Shown: positions 1 through 14,045, numbered from the stretch's first letter. The stretch: DNA of 64,000 bases from Gammaproteobacteria bacterium (GCA_024644535.1 JAHEKX010000007.1:138654-202653), one strand, 5' to 3'. The notes: generated by a model from the sequence alone, not told the origin. Numbers and translations are program-made.

Positions 1-1
1 C

Positions 2-928
2 GTGAAAGGCGCCAAAAGTACCTGCATGCATGATCTGAATAAAAAATAAAGCACCTGCGCTCGTCACCCAGTAATCCAGCAGTATCCAACGGGCTACGGA
101 ACACCAAAGGGCAAACTGAAACAAACGATAGGTACCCGTTTTTGGCAGAATTTTGTGCATGACAAGAAACAAAAGTGTTTCACTAATCGCACCCAGGGCC
201 CAATAGAAGCCTGTAGATTGCTTGCTATAACCTGCGTCCTCCACAAACAACGAAAAATAGGTGTAATAAGGACCATGGGCGAGTTGCATTAACAAACCAG
301 CAACGATAAAGCCAATAACGTTTTTATTGAATAACAAAGATATGGGTGGTGGAGCGTGGTTGTTCTGAAGCGGTTTTTCAACCCCAGGTATGCTTATCGC
401 CAAGAGCCATAGAGCCACGAAGCAAACCAGCAGCACAATAGGAACATGTGTTATTGACGCGATATCGAAATACCAACCCAAACCCATTGCTGCACCTATG
501 AAGCCAACCGAGCCCCAGGCGCGAATTTGACTGTAGCGGTGATGCTGTTCTCCTAGGTAACGAAGGGTAACCACCTCAAACTGAGGCAAAACCGCATTCC
601 AAAAAAAGCTATAGCCGGCAACAATCCACAGCAACCATTGATAATCGGTTCGTAAAAATACACCCGCAAAGCAGACGGCGGCGGCGAAGCTACCCCACTG
701 AACCACCCGCATTCGACGCGACATACGATCGCCAATACGCCCCCACAGCATGGGCGACACAATACGGGTCATCATCAGGACCGCCATCAAGGTACCAATC
801 TCGGCAATGCTGAGCCCGAGATCTGACAAATAAAGCGGCCAAAAAGGCAGTAGAATCCCTAGGATACCAAAATAGAAAAGGTAATAACCTGACAAACGTG
901 CGTGTGGAATACTTACCGCACGCGCCAT
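2..928 (-). CDS. MFS transporter, HcaT/3-phenylpropionate-transporter-like; 3' end truncated by the window edge
   Basis: My translation of the minus strand from ATG at 928 gives MARAVSIPHARLSGYYLFYFGILGILLPFWPLYLSDLGLSIAEIGTLMAVLMMTRIVSPMLWGRIGDRMSRR..., an uninterrupted multi-TM MFS protein. The ORF track omits it because no stop lies inside the window. Confidence 0.85.
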   Translation of the reverse strand, partial: MARAVSIPHARLSGYYLFYFGILGILLPFWPLYLSDLGLSIAEIGTLMAVLMMTRIVSPMLWGRIGDRMSRRMRVVQWGSFAAAVCFAGVFLRTDYQWLLWIVAGYSFFWNAVLPQFEVVTLRYLGEQHHRYSQIRAWGSVGFIGAAMGLGWYFDIASITHVPIVLLVCFVALWLLAISIPGVEKPLQNNHAPPPISLLFNKNVIGFIVAGLLMQLAHGPYYTYFSLFVEDAGYSKQSTGFYWALGAISETLLFLVMHKILPKTGTYRLFQFALWCSVARWILLDYWVTSAGALFFIQIMHAGTFGAFH

Positions 929-929
929 T

Positions 930-2021
930 TTAGCGCGTAATCACAGGGGTCGTAGAACTGGTCTCTGCGTTCTGACCGCGATGACGCAAAGCATGATCTA
1001 CCAAAACAATCGCCAACATGGCCTCGGCGATGGGTGTCGCACGAATACCGACACAAGGGTCATGCCGACCGGTGGTAATAAGTTCGGTAGATTGGCCTTC
1101 TATATCGATGGATTCTCCCGGAATTCTAATACTGGACGTGGGCTTGAGTGCCATACTGACAATCAAATCCTGACCCGATGAAATCCCACCAAGTACGCCA
1201 CCCGCGTGATTAGATCTAAATCCACTCGGGCTCAACTCATCACGATGCTCGGTGCCTAGCTGTTCTACCACCGCGAAGCCATCACCAATTTCAACACCTT
1301 TCACCGCATTAATACCCATCATTGCATGCGCTATGTCAGCATCTAATCTGTCAAAAACGGGTTCACCCCAGCCGGGTGGCAGTCCGCGTGCTACCACATT
1401 AATGCGAGCACCCACTGAGTCGCCCTGCTTGTTAAGTCTTTGCATGAACTGTTCTAGTGCTTCAATTTTACTAGGGTCCGGACAAAAAAATGGATTGGTC
1501 TCGATCGTATCCCACTGAACCTGTTCCGCCTTAATTGGTCCCAATTGCGCCAAATACCCCTGGATTGTTACCCCAAACGCCTCTTCGAGGTATTTTTTTG
1601 CAATGCCTCCCGCCGCAACGCGCATCGCGGTTTCACGAGCAGATGAACGTCCACCGCCGCGATAATCTCGATGACCATACTTCTGTTGGTAGGTGTAATC
1701 AGCGTGAGCAGGTCTAAAGGTATTTGCAATTTTAGAGTAGTCTTTGGACTTTTGATCTTTGTTGCGGATTAACAATCCAATCGACGTACCTGTGGTCTTG
1801 CCCTCGAAGACACCCGAAAGTATTTCGACCTCGTCGTCCTCTTTACGCTGCGTCGTGTAACGTGACGTTCCAGGTTTACGTCGATCCAAATCTCGTTGCA
1901 AGTCTTCTGATGTAATAGATAGGCCCGGAGGACAGCCGTCAATCACGCAACCGATGGCAGGTCCATGACTTTCGCCAAACGTAGTAACGGTGAAGAGTTT
2001 TCCGATTGTATTTCCAGACAT
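930..2021 (-). CDS. aroC: Chorismate synthase
   Basis: 363 aa; [56 protein letters not shown] motif. Confidence 0.98.
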   Translation of the reverse strand: MSGNTIGKLFTVTTFGESHGPAIGCVIDGCPPGLSITSEDLQRDLDRRKPGTSRYTTQRKEDDEVEILSGVFEGKTTGTSIGLLIRNKDQKSKDYSKIANTFRPAHADYTYQQKYGHRDYRGGGRSSARETAMRVAAGGIAKKYLEEAFGVTIQGYLAQLGPIKAEQVQWDTIETNPFFCPDPSKIEALEQFMQRLNKQGDSVGARINVVARGLPPGWGEPVFDRLDADIAHAMMGINAVKGVEIGDGFAVVEQLGTEHRDELSPSGFRSNHAGGVLGGISSGQDLIVSMALKPTSSIRIPGESIDIEGQSTELITTGRHDPCVGIRATPIAEAMLAIVLVDHALRHRGQNAETSSTTPVITR

Positions 2022-2060
2022 AAACGACTCTAATTACGCAAAGGGCTACATTATACCTAA

Positions 2061-2993
2061 CTACGCTAAGGCGCGCGCAAGTTCTTCAACTTCTGCATTG
2101 GTCAATACGCAAACGCCCCAGCCGCCATTCTCGAACTCGAGCCAGGTAATTGGGTTTTTTGGAAACAAGTTCTCGAAGTGTTCCCAGCTATTGCCGAGTT
2201 CTAAAAAAACCAAGCTCTCGGAATGCAAAAACTCAGGTAATTGAGCCAGCAATTGGCGAGTAAAGTCTAAGCCATCGTCGCCCGAGGCCAAAGCAATATT
2301 CGGTTCATGCAAATACTCAGGCGGCAGGTTAGACATATCTTCAGTATCAACGTAAGGTGGATTGCATATCACGATGTCATAGCGCTGAAGTGGAACCGAG
2401 CCAAGTACATCTGAGCGCACACTTTGAACTCTTCGCTCAAGTTGATGCTTGGCGATATTGAGCTCAGCCAGAGCCAAAGCGTCTTCATCGATATCAGCCA
2501 GAACCACATGGGCCTCTTGATGGGTCAAAGCCGCCAAAATACCCAAACTACCCCCTCCACAGCATAAATCTAGAATACGTCGAGTGGGCAGACTATGGCA
2601 CCATGGTTGAAAGCCCTTTAGGATAATCTCGGCTAACGGAGAACGAGGCACCAGGGCCCGCTTGTCACAAATAAACTCGGTTCCGCCCAACCACGCTTTG
2701 CCGGTGACGTAGGGCAAGGGTTTGCGCTCGACGACGCGTTGACGGCTCCAATCGTTCACTCGGGCTGCTTGAGAGGCAGTGATCGTCACGTTGGCTACCT
2801 CATCCCCCGAGTTTAGGGGCATATCACAAGCGCTTAGCACCAGGAATACCGCCTCGTCCCAGCTGCTGTCCGAACCGTGACCGTAAAACAAATCCGCTTC
2901 TTGAAATCTTTGATCCAACGTTTCGATGCACGTCAAGACAGTCTGTCCCCCCGCAATCAACATATCAACGCAACCTCTGTTTGGTTTTTGCAC
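2061..2993 (-). CDS. prmB: 50S ribosomal protein L3 N5-glutamine methyltransferase
   Basis: SAM-binding [14 protein letters not shown] plus catalytic NPPYVD; family-typical N-terminus; next to aroC as in many gammaproteobacteria. Confidence 0.93.
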   Translation of the reverse strand: MQKPNRGCVDMLIAGGQTVLTCIETLDQRFQEADLFYGHGSDSSWDEAVFLVLSACDMPLNSGDEVANVTITASQAARVNDWSRQRVVERKPLPYVTGKAWLGGTEFICDKRALVPRSPLAEIILKGFQPWCHSLPTRRILDLCCGGGSLGILAALTHQEAHVVLADIDEDALALAELNIAKHQLERRVQSVRSDVLGSVPLQRYDIVICNPPYVDTEDMSNLPPEYLHEPNIALASGDDGLDFTRQLLAQLPEFLHSESLVFLELGNSWEHFENLFPKNPITWLEFENGGWGVCVLTNAEVEELARALA

Positions 2994-3039
2994 GATGCCC
3001 TGCTACGATTGCCGCTCGATATTAGTTAGAGGTAGCCAC

Positions 3040-3588
3040 GTGCAGGATAAATTTGCGAGCATCATAAACGAGATTGGCGAAGATCTGGAGAGACCAGGAC
3101 TAAAAGATACGCCAAAACGTGCCGCAGACGCTTTTAAATTTTTAACTCGAGGCTATCAGCAGTCGGTAGATGAAGTTGTCAACAACGCGCTATTTCCCTC
3201 TGACTCAAGTGAAATGGTCATTGTACAAGACATAGAGCTGTATTCTCTATGCGAGCACCACCTGCTACCGTTTATTGGCAAATGTCACGTCGGTTATATC
3301 CCGCAGGGTCAGGTCATCGGGTTATCTAAAATTGCACGAATTGTCGATGTATTCGCGCGTCGCCTGCAAATTCAAGAACAGTTAACCACACAAATCGCTA
3401 ATACCATTGCCAACGTTACGGGCGCGGAAGGGGTTGGCGTTATTATTGAGGCGCGGCATATGTGTATGATGATGCGTGGTGTTCAGAAACAAAATAGCGC
3501 GATGAAAACCTCAGCTATGCTTGGCAGCTTTCAGACACAGCAGTCAACGCGAGATGAGTTTTTAGCCTTGTTGTCAACTCGACTTTAG
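3040..3588 (+). CDS. folE: GTP cyclohydrolase I
   Basis: [46 protein letters not shown]. Likely start is GTG at 3040, preceded by AGAGGTAG; the track ORF starts further upstream at 2926. Confidence 0.95.
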   Translation: MQDKFASIINEIGEDLERPGLKDTPKRAADAFKFLTRGYQQSVDEVVNNALFPSDSSEMVIVQDIELYSLCEHHLLPFIGKCHVGYIPQGQVIGLSKIARIVDVFARRLQIQEQLTTQIANTIANVTGAEGVGVIIEARHMCMMMRGVQKQNSAMKTSAMLGSFQTQQSTRDEFLALLSTRL

Positions 3589-3595
3589 ACTTAAT

Positions 3596-4132
3596 TTACT
3601 CTAACGCCGAGTCCAGCAGGTAACGTTGCACTACTAAATACTGGCGATTCTCAGTTCGGTAAGCACTGTAGGCGACATAGAGGCTTGGCTCTTGCGCACT
3701 CGACTTCCCAACCCAATACCGCTGATCGTTGTCTTGACCGTACAAAAGTCGTTGACCAAACACACGATTGGCCCACTGCACAGAACGACCGCAATCTCGG
3801 CCCTCACATTCAAATAAGGTGACCAGAGCGCCTGAATCTTGAAATATTTGAACGTGATGTTGCAAAAGCTCGGCGGCGCTATAACCATCGACAATTTGAT
3901 AGATGGCTTCCCGCAAGTTGGCGTTTACACGAATACTATTTTCAAAGCCCCAATGTCCAAGCCGCTTTTGCAGTGCGTCCAAGCCAATTTCACGATCAGT
4001 AACGTACTCGTCGAACTCACTCACTAGCCGCGCGTGTGGAGAAGACAAGAGATCAGTAAACTCGCTCTGGTCAGCAACAACAAGTGGTGCAAACGCCATG
4101 ACGCATATGCCTATAAACTTCTGCATGCCCAC
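3596..4132 (-). CDS. Small secreted DUF4892-like protein
   Basis: N-terminal signal peptide; LFECEGRDCGRSVQWANRVFGQRLLYGQD resembles the C[EQ]GRDCG-WAN-VFG-LYG signature of DUF4892 proteins, but the protein is short (178 aa). Confidence 0.6.
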   Translation of the reverse strand: MGMQKFIGICVMAFAPLVVADQSEFTDLLSSPHARLVSEFDEYVTDREIGLDALQKRLGHWGFENSIRVNANLREAIYQIVDGYSAAELLQHHVQIFQDSGALVTLFECEGRDCGRSVQWANRVFGQRLLYGQDNDQRYWVGKSSAQEPSLYVAYSAYRTENRQYLVVQRYLLDSALE

Positions 4133-4183
4133 TCCAACTCAATATTAGCTACAGTGTAATCAACTTGGGACAAAATCACCAAA

Positions 4184-4212
4184 AAGCTATTAGGGCGACA
4201 ACGCGCCCTAAT
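4184..4212 (-). terminator. Intrinsic terminator for htpG
   Basis: 9-bp perfect inverted repeat attagggcg(4189-4197)/cgccctaat(4204-4212), 6-nt loop, with AAAAA at 4181-4185 (a T-run when read on the minus strand) just downstream. Confidence 0.7.
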
Positions 4213-4231
4213 GCTTGGCGGTCTCACGGGT

Positions 4232-6130
4232 TCAAGCACTTAATTTCAGCAACAGCGCATTAAGTCGTTGAACGTAGGCTGCTGGATCTTCCAGCTGACC
4301 ACCTTCAGCTAACTGCGCTTGCTCGAACAAAATCGTCGCCAAATCATTAAACTTGTCTTCGTCGACTTCAGTGTCAAGCATTTTCAGCAAAGGGTGCTCG
4401 GGGTTTATCTCTAGCACAGGCTTCGTTTTGGGAACTGTCTGGCCGGCTGCTTCCATGATTCGCCGCATTTGAGCGCCCATATCAAAATCCCCAACAACCA
4501 AGCATGTGGGTGACTCGGTCAATCGGGCGGAGGGACGGACCGATTCCACCTGCTCAGACAACACCGCTTTCATCCGCTCCACCAAACTTTCTGACGATTG
4601 CTCTAGTGCTTCTTGTGCCTTTTTCGCCTCGTCGCTTTGCTGCGACAGATCGCCTTTCGCTACGTCCTGCAATTTTTTGCCTTGGTATTCGCCCAACTGC
4701 ATCATCGCCCAGTCATCGATACGATCGCTCAAAATCAAAACCTCTATTCCCTCTTTACGGAAGAATTCGAGATGGGGCGACCGTTTTGCGGTGTTATGGT
4801 TTTCCGCAAAAACATAATAAATTTTATCTTGCTCAGGCTTCATGCGGCCCAGGTATTCCTCGAAGGACTGGTCTTGAGTATCTGAATCAATGTGAGTAGT
4901 GCTAAACCGCAGAAGCTTGGCAATTTTGTCTTTATTGGCAAAATCTTCTCCCAGCCCTTCCTTAATAACAGGACCGAAGGTCGACCAAAACTGCTGGTAC
5001 TCGTCTCCTTTTGCCAATTTCGTTAGCATATCTAGCACACGCTTTGTAAGCGCCGAACGCATGCTTTCCACCGCCCCGTCCTTCTGCAAAATCTCGCGAG
5101 AGACATTCAAGGGTAAGTCGTTGGAGTCCACTACGCCCTTGATAAAGCGCAAATATAAGGGCAGAAACTGCTCGGCTTCATCCATGATAAACGTGCGCTT
5201 TACATACAGTTTTAATCCGCGCGCCATGTCACGATTCCACAAATCGAAGGGGGCATTCTTGGGTGCGTACAGCAAGCTGGTGTATTCCAGCTTGCCCTCA
5301 ACCTTGTTGTGACTCCAGGTCAGCGCATCGTCAAAATCGTGCGAAATATGCTTGTAGAAAGATTGGTATTCTTCAGCCGTAATTTCCGCTTTAGGGCGAG
5401 TCCATAACGCAGTTGCTTCATTAATGGCTTCCCAAGCAGGCGATTCGCTTTCGCTTTCGGTTTCGGTTTCGGTTTCGGCATCTTCAACCGCAGCCATCAT
5501 CACTGGAACAGAGATATGATCAGAGTACTTTTTGATGACGCTACGCACACGCCAATCGTCAGCAAAATCAGCGCAGTCGTCTTTTAAATAAAGCGTAATA
5601 GAGGTGCCACGTGAGTCTTTTTCTTTCGATTCAATGGTAAAATCAGCCTCGCCTTGAGAGATCCACAAGGCTCCCTCTGCAGCTGCGCTACCCGCGCGTC
5701 GACTATGAACTTCCACCCTATCAGCCACAATGAACGCCGAGTAAAAACCCACTCCAAACTGCCCAATTAATTGCGCGTCTTTTTTCTGGTTGCCCGTCAG
5801 CGACGCCATAAAATTAGCAGTTCCCGATTTTGCGATTGTACCAAGATGCTCAATGGCTTCATCGCGAGTCATGCCGATCCCGTTATCGGAAATAGTAAGC
5901 GTTTTGGCATCTTTATCGACGCTAACATGAATGGCGTATTCACCCTGCCCCTCTAACAAACTTTCCTGATCGAGTGACTCGAATCGCAGCTTGTCGATAG
6001 CATCCGACGCATTGGATATAAGTTCACGCAGAAAGATTTCTTTGTTCGAATACAAAGAGTGGATCATCAACTGTAACAGTTGCTTGGCTTCGGTCTGAAA
6101 ACCTAACGTTTCTCTTGCGGTCTCGGACAT
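4232..6130 (-). CDS. htpG: Chaperone HtpG (Hsp90)
   Basis: 632 aa; [61 protein letters not shown]. Confidence 0.98.
   Translation of the reverse strand: MSETARETLGFQTEAKQLLQLMIHSLYSNKEIFLRELISNASDAIDKLRFESLDQESLLEGQGEYAIHVSVDKDAKTLTISDNGIGMTRDEAIEHLGTIAKSGTANFMASLTGNQKKDAQLIGQFGVGFYSAFIVADRVEVHSRRAGSAAAEGALWISQGEADFTIESKEKDSRGTSITLYLKDDCADFADDWRVRSVIKKYSDHISVPVMMAAVEDAETETETESESESPAWEAINEATALWTRPKAEITAEEYQSFYKHISHDFDDALTWSHNKVEGKLEYTSLLYAPKNAPFDLWNRDMARGLKLYVKRTFIMDEAEQFLPLYLRFIKGVVDSNDLPLNVSREILQKDGAVESMRSALTKRVLDMLTKLAKGDEYQQFWSTFGPVIKEGLGEDFANKDKIAKLLRFSTTHIDSDTQDQSFEEYLGRMKPEQDKIYYVFAENHNTAKRSPHLEFFRKEGIEVLILSDRIDDWAMMQLGEYQGKKLQDVAKGDLSQQSDEAKKAQEALEQSSESLVERMKAVLSEQVESVRPSARLTESPTCLVVGDFDMGAQMRRIMEAAGQTVPKTKPVLEINPEHPLLKMLDTEVDEDKFNDLATILFEQAQLAEGGQLEDPAAYVQRLNALLLKLSA
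5445..5477. repeat. Hexanucleotide microsatellite in the htpG charged linker
   Basis: tcgctt x2 then tcggtt x3 plus partial unit; encodes [12 protein letters not shown] on the minus strand. Confidence 0.85.
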
Positions 6131-6167
6131 AGTTTAACTCCTTTGCTCAGCTGTTTCGGTGTCATAG

Positions 6168-6195
6168 ATATGGGGGCGGTGCTAGAAAGTTCAAG
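6168..6195 (-). promoter_or_regulatory. Putative sigma32 (RpoH) promoter of htpG
   Basis: Minus strand: CTTGAAC (6195-6189) - 13 nt - CCCCATAT (6175-6168), about 37 nt before the htpG ATG; matches the E. coli RpoH consensus CTTGAAA-N13/14-CCCCATNT. Confidence 0.8.
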
Positions 6196-6233
6196 CAAAA
6201 AAAACGCCGGCGCTTGGCCGGCGTTTTTTTTGC
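6195..6233. terminator. Bidirectional-looking intrinsic terminator downstream of sucD
   Basis: gc-A8-CGCCGGC-GCTTG-GCCGGCG-T8-gc: perfect 7-bp GC stem (6205-6211/6217-6223) flanked by A8/T8. Confidence 0.92.
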
Positions 6234-6242
6234 TAGGACTTC

Positions 6243-7115
6243 TTACCAGCCCGTGCGCTCTTTCAAGGCCATCCCGATATCAGCTAACGAACGAACAGTA
6301 GTGACGCCCGCGTCTTCAAGCGCGGCGAACTTTTCGTCTGCAGTCCCTTTGCCACCACTAATGATCGCCCCTGCATGCCCCATACGCTTGCCTTTGGGCG
6401 CAGTAACGCCAGCGATGTAAGACACAACGGGCTTAGTGACATTAGCTTTAATATAGGCCGCGGCTTCTTCTTCTGCAGTGCCACCAATTTCGCCGATCAT
6501 AACGATGGCTTCGGTAGCAGGGTCTTTTTCGAACATCTCAAGGATATCAATAAAGTTAGAGCCAGGAATCGGGTCGCCGCCAATACCGACACAAGTCGAC
6601 TGACCAAAGCCGGCATCAGTTGTTTGTTTGACCGCCTCATATGTCAGGGTGCCCGAACGGCTGACAATACCTACCTTACCCGGCAAGTGAATGTGGCCAG
6701 GCATGATACCAATTTTACACTCCCCTGGCGTAATTACACCCGGGCAGTTAGGGCCGATCAAGCGCACGCCTAACTCATCGCACTTAACTTTAGCGTCTAA
6801 CATGTCCAAGGTTGGTATACCTTCCGTAATACACACGATAAGCTTAATGCCCGCGAAGGCTGCCTCGAGAATAGAGTCCTTGCAAAAAGCCGCGGGCACA
6901 TATATCACCGAAGCTTCAGCACCGGTCGCTTCTACGGCATCTGCAACGGTATTGAATACGGGTAGTCCAAGATGTTCTTGACCTCCTTTCCCCGGAGTCA
7001 CGCCGCCCACCATTTTGGTGCCGTACGCAATTGCTTGCTCGGAATGGAATGTACCCTGTGAGCCCGTGAAGCCCTGACAAATCACTTTGGTTTCACTGTT
7101 AATTAAAATACTCAT
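6243..7115 (-). CDS. sucD: Succinyl-CoA synthetase, alpha subunit
   Basis: 290 aa; [58 protein letters not shown]. Confidence 0.98.
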   Translation of the reverse strand: MSILINSETKVICQGFTGSQGTFHSEQAIAYGTKMVGGVTPGKGGQEHLGLPVFNTVADAVEATGAEASVIYVPAAFCKDSILEAAFAGIKLIVCITEGIPTLDMLDAKVKCDELGVRLIGPNCPGVITPGECKIGIMPGHIHLPGKVGIVSRSGTLTYEAVKQTTDAGFGQSTCVGIGGDPIPGSNFIDILEMFEKDPATEAIVMIGEIGGTAEEEAAAYIKANVTKPVVSYIAGVTAPKGKRMGHAGAIISGGKGTADEKFAALEDAGVTTVRSLADIGMALKERTGW

Positions 7116-8284
7116 TAGGCAACCCCTTTCGCTGCAGCAACCACTTGTTCTGCGGCATCAGTCAAGCTCGTTGCCGCAATGATGTTCAAACCAGATTCCG
7201 CCAATACTTGTTGTCCAAGCTCAGCATTATTGCCCTCTAAACGAACTACCACAGGCACTTTCACACCAATCTCTTCAACTGCACCAATGACGCCCTCAGC
7301 GATCAAGTCGCAACGAACAATACCGCCAAAAATATTAATGAGTACGGCCTTAACATTTTCGTCTGACAAAATAATTTTGAACGCCTCGGATACGCGCTCT
7401 TTGGTCGCACCACCACCCACATCTAGGAAGTTGGCTGGCGCACCGCCGTGCAACTTAACGATATCCATGGTACCCATGGCCAAACCGGCACCGTTCACCA
7501 TGCAGCCTATATCGCCGTCTAGGGCAACGTAATTGAGCTCCCATCGGGCGGCATGGGCTTCACGTTCATCTTCTTGGCTGGGGTCGTGCATTTCCGATAA
7601 GGCTTTTTGACGATACATAGCGTTGCTGTCGACACCGAGCTTTGCGTCTAGACAGTGAAGATTACCTTCTTCAGTGATAACCAGAGGATTGATTTCGATC
7701 AGCGCCAAGTCTTTTTCTTGGAACATCGTCGCTAAACCCATAAAAATTTTGACGAACTGCTTAATTTGATCGCCCTGTAGCCCCAGCTTGAAGGCCAACT
7801 CACGGCCCTGAAATGGCTGGGGTCCAACCAAAGGATCGATGATCGCGCGAAGGATTTTTTCAGGCGTTTCCTCTGCAACTTTCTCGATCTCGACGCCGCC
7901 TTCGGTTGAAGCCATGAAAACAATGCGACGAGAGCTACGATCAACCACAGCACCCAGATAAAGCTCTTCGGCGATGTCAGTGCATGACTCAACCAAAATT
8001 TTAGACACTGGCTGGCCGTTTTCGTCTGTTTGATAAGTCACCAACCGCTGTCCCAACCACTGTTTGGCGAACGCGGCGATTTCATCTGCTGTCTTGACCA
8101 ACTTAACGCCACCTGCTTTACCGCGGCCACCGGCGTGCACTTGCGCTTTAACTACCCACATGTCTCCGCCAATTTTCTCGGCAGCGGCCACAGCCTCCTC
8201 AGGTGTATCTACGGCGTAGCCCTTTGACACGGGCAAACCGTACTGCGCAAACAGCTGCTTACCTTGGTATTCGTGAAGATTCAT
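7115..8284 (-). CDS. sucC: Succinyl-CoA synthetase, beta subunit
   Basis: 389 aa; [39 protein letters not shown]-type region; overlaps sucD by 1 bp. Confidence 0.98.
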   Translation of the reverse strand: MNLHEYQGKQLFAQYGLPVSKGYAVDTPEEAVAAAEKIGGDMWVVKAQVHAGGRGKAGGVKLVKTADEIAAFAKQWLGQRLVTYQTDENGQPVSKILVESCTDIAEELYLGAVVDRSSRRIVFMASTEGGVEIEKVAEETPEKILRAIIDPLVGPQPFQGRELAFKLGLQGDQIKQFVKIFMGLATMFQEKDLALIEINPLVITEEGNLHCLDAKLGVDSNAMYRQKALSEMHDPSQEDEREAHAARWELNYVALDGDIGCMVNGAGLAMGTMDIVKLHGGAPANFLDVGGGATKERVSEAFKIILSDENVKAVLINIFGGIVRCDLIAEGVIGAVEEIGVKVPVVVRLEGNNAELGQQVLAESGLNIIAATSLTDAAEQVVAAAKGVA

Positions 8285-8378
8285 AGTTTCACTGTCCTTA
8301 CTTGTCTATAGTTTGGCGAATTTTCTCGCCGCGTTTGTGAGGTGTTATTATCCGTTATTACGTATCAAAAAAGTCATG

Positions 8379-11070
<2,692 letters not shown>

Positions 11071-11099
11071 TAATATTTCCTTTTAGGCTATCTGATCTT

Positions 11100-13946
11100 T
11101 CATTGAGTAGGTTCTAGCGCTTCATTGATAAGCGCCTCTTGTTGTTTAAGGTGCAGGGCCATGTAACCTGCCGCGGGCGCCGCAGAAGCTTCGCGTCCAA
11201 CGTATCGAACACCCAAGCCGCTCCCTAACTGATCGAGCGCGCGACGCATATGATGCTGAGACGCGTACCAACACCCCTGATTCATGGGCTCTTCTTGGCA
11301 CCAAACCACATCACTTAGGCTTGGGTATTCCTTTAAAATGCCCTTTAATTCTTGTTCCGGAAACGGGTACATCTGCTCGATACGAACAAGTGCGATATCG
11401 TTAATGCCCCGCGCGCGTCGTTCCGCAAGCAGCTCGTAGTAAACTTTGCCAGCGCATAAAACCACTCGCTTTACTGTCTTCGAATTTAAATCTTCGATTT
11501 CCGGAATTACCAGTTGAAATTGCCCATTCGCTAATTCTTCAAGGCTTGATACTGCCTCTTTATGGCGCAACAAACTTTTAGGCGACATGACGATCAGAGG
11601 TTTACGTAATGGCCGGATCGCTTGGCGTCGGATCATATGAAACACCTGCGCCGGTGTGGTTGGAATGCATACTTGAATGTTTTTCTCTGCGCACAGCTGC
11701 ATGAAACGCTCGAGCCGCGCAGAACTATGCTCTGGCCCCTGGCCCTCGTACCCGTGTGGTAGCAGCATAGTCAGGCCACACAACCGCGACCATTTATGCT
11801 CGCCCGAGGTTATAAATTGATCAATCACCACCTGCGCGCCATTGGCAAAATCGCCAAATTGAGCTTCCCAGAGAACCAATCCTGTTGGTGCGGTTGTGGC
11901 GTATCCGTACTCGAAGGCCAATACGGCTTCTTCGGATAACAGCGAGTCATGGATTGTGAACGGCGCCTGATCGTGACCGAGGTGTTGCAATGGAACGTAC
12001 AGGGAGGCATCTTTTTGATTATGCAGCACTGCGTGCCGGTGTGAGAACGTGCCCCTGCCTACGTCTTGGCCCGTCAAACGCACGGGATAACCCGCCTTTA
12101 ACAGCGTGGCGTAAGCTAGCGTCTCGGCTGCGCCCCAGTTAAGCGGCAAAGCCCCAGCCGCCATTTTTCGTCGATCTTCTAGAATTTTCCCGACCTGTCG
12201 CTGCAGTGGAAACCCCTCGGGGGTTTGATTGATTTCGTATGCTAAAGCTTGCAATGTCGGCAGATCAATACGGGTATCGCTAGGCAAATCCCATGGGTGA
12301 TTTAAATACGGTGACCAATCAACAAATAGTGAAGTGTTGGGCTCGGAAACTAAAGACGAGACTAAAGGTTCACCGCGTTCGAGCGAATCTCGGTAAGTCG
12401 TGACTAAGTCGTCATCTTGCTCCTGAGTTATAACGCCTTCAGCAATTAGCTTTCTAGCGTAGAGATCGCGCGTCGTTTCTTGTTTCTTGATCTGAGCATA
12501 CATGACAGGCTGAGTAACCGACGGTTCGTCGGCCTCGTTATGACCTCTCCGACGATAACAAACCAGATCAATAACAACATCTTTGCCGAATTCATTGCGA
12601 TAATCTACCGCCATTTGCGTCACAAATAGAACCGCCTCGGGGTCATCGCCATTCACGTGGAAGATAGGCGCTTGGACCATTTTTGCGATGTCCGTGCAAT
12701 ACTCAGTCGAGCGGGCATCTTCCTGTAAGCTCGTGGTGAACCCAACTTGGTTGTTCAACACGATATGAATGGTGCCGCCCGTTTTGTAGGCTTGCGTCTG
12801 CGACATCTGGAAGGTTTCCATGACCACGCCTTGACCTGCGAAAGCCGCATCGCCATGAATTACAATCGGCACTACCATGTTCCCCGTCCGATCGTCGCGG
12901 CGATCTTGTCGGGCTCGAACAGAACCTTCAACTACCGGTGAAACAATTTCAAGATGCGAAGGGTTGAACGCTAGAGCCAGGTGTAATTCACCGCCCGGCG
13001 TCATAATGTTTGACGAGAAACCTTGATGGTATTTGACATCACCCGAGCTCTGGTAGGACACCCTTCCTTCAAACTCAGCAAATAACTCAGAGGGTTTTTT
13101 GCCTAAAATATTAATCAATACGTTGAGCCGGCCGCGGTGCGCCATGCCGATGACGATTTCTTTGGCCCGATAGGCACCGCAACGCTGTATCATCTCTGTG
13201 AGAGCCGGAACAAGGGACTCGCCACCTTCCAAGCCAAAACGCTTTGTGCCCGGATATTTTGACCCGAGAGACTTTTCAAGCCCCTCTGCTTTTGTTAGCT
13301 CACTAAGCAACTGCCGCCTGACTGCAGCGCTGTAATCCGGACCGGACCTCACGGACTCCATGTGCTGCATAACCCAATGCCGCTCGTCGGTGTCGACAAT
13401 ATGCATAAACTCTGCACCGATCGTGCCACAGTAAGTGCTCTCTAGACTCTGCAAAATCTCGCCAAGCGTTGCGCTATCAGAGCCAATATAAAGGCTACCG
13501 GTTTGAAAAACGGTATCTAAGTCGGCGGTGGACAACTGGTGAAACTGCAAAGCTAAGTCAGGCACAATCTCGCGCTTAGCCAGACCCAAGGGATCAAGCT
13601 TTGCATGCTGATGGCCGCGCTGGCGGTACGCCGATATCAGCTGAACAACTCTGACCTGCTTGCGCTCGAACTCGGTAGCTTGCGCATCATGTGCGACTGT
13701 TGCCTCGGTGCGCACTCGCATCTTAGAAATTTTTGCGAACTGATCTCGTACGACTGAGTGCGGCGTGTCGAGCACAGAGACGTACTTAGTTTGAACTTGG
13801 GGAAGCTGTTCAAAGTAAACACGCCATTGCTCGGACACGTTTTCGGGGTTTAGTAAAAAAGACTCATACAAATCTTCAACATAAGCGGCATTACCGCCCG
13901 CTATGTGGGAGCTTCGCCAGAATTGCTCCATCGAGTGATCGCGCAT
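11100..13946 (-). CDS. sucA: 2-oxoglutarate dehydrogenase E1
   Basis: 948 aa; MEQFWRSSHIAGGNAAYVEDLYESFL; GMAHRGRLNVLINILGK; RRGHNEADEPSVTQP. Confidence 0.98.
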   Translation of the reverse strand: MRDHSMEQFWRSSHIAGGNAAYVEDLYESFLLNPENVSEQWRVYFEQLPQVQTKYVSVLDTPHSVVRDQFAKISKMRVRTEATVAHDAQATEFERKQVRVVQLISAYRQRGHQHAKLDPLGLAKREIVPDLALQFHQLSTADLDTVFQTGSLYIGSDSATLGEILQSLESTYCGTIGAEFMHIVDTDERHWVMQHMESVRSGPDYSAAVRRQLLSELTKAEGLEKSLGSKYPGTKRFGLEGGESLVPALTEMIQRCGAYRAKEIVIGMAHRGRLNVLINILGKKPSELFAEFEGRVSYQSSGDVKYHQGFSSNIMTPGGELHLALAFNPSHLEIVSPVVEGSVRARQDRRDDRTGNMVVPIVIHGDAAFAGQGVVMETFQMSQTQAYKTGGTIHIVLNNQVGFTTSLQEDARSTEYCTDIAKMVQAPIFHVNGDDPEAVLFVTQMAVDYRNEFGKDVVIDLVCYRRRGHNEADEPSVTQPVMYAQIKKQETTRDLYARKLIAEGVITQEQDDDLVTTYRDSLERGEPLVSSLVSEPNTSLFVDWSPYLNHPWDLPSDTRIDLPTLQALAYEINQTPEGFPLQRQVGKILEDRRKMAAGALPLNWGAAETLAYATLLKAGYPVRLTGQDVGRGTFSHRHAVLHNQKDASLYVPLQHLGHDQAPFTIHDSLLSEEAVLAFEYGYATTAPTGLVLWEAQFGDFANGAQVVIDQFITSGEHKWSRLCGLTMLLPHGYEGQGPEHSSARLERFMQLCAEKNIQVCIPTTPAQVFHMIRRQAIRPLRKPLIVMSPKSLLRHKEAVSSLEELANGQFQLVIPEIEDLNSKTVKRVVLCAGKVYYELLAERRARGINDIALVRIEQMYPFPEQELKGILKEYPSLSDVVWCQEEPMNQGCWYASQHHMRRALDQLGSGLGVRYVGREASAAPAAGYMALHLKQQEALINEALEPTQ

Positions 13947-14045
13947 TTTTACCCGCCAAAGGAGAGGTGAAATGAATAACTATGAATGCACGCGAGTTTA
14001 GCAGAAATACTGCGAATAAGGGAGGTATAAACAGGTAAAATATTA

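Noticed and set aside
94-762. Small minus ORFs of 60 and 69 aa at the left edge
   Set aside because: They lie in other frames of the long MFS transporter that reads continuously from 928 past the window edge.
4504-5312. Plus-strand ORFs of 131, 103, 90 and 137 aa inside htpG
   Set aside because: Antisense to a clear htpG; low-complexity Ser/Arg/Leu products and no ribosome-site support.
5445-5477. Short repeats in htpG as a CRISPR-like array
   Set aside because: Directly adjacent 6-bp units with no spacers, in frame in htpG; a microsatellite.
8315-8330. Inverted repeat ggcga-attttc-tcgcc between lpdA and sucC
   Set aside because: 5-bp stem without a T-tract; likely chance.
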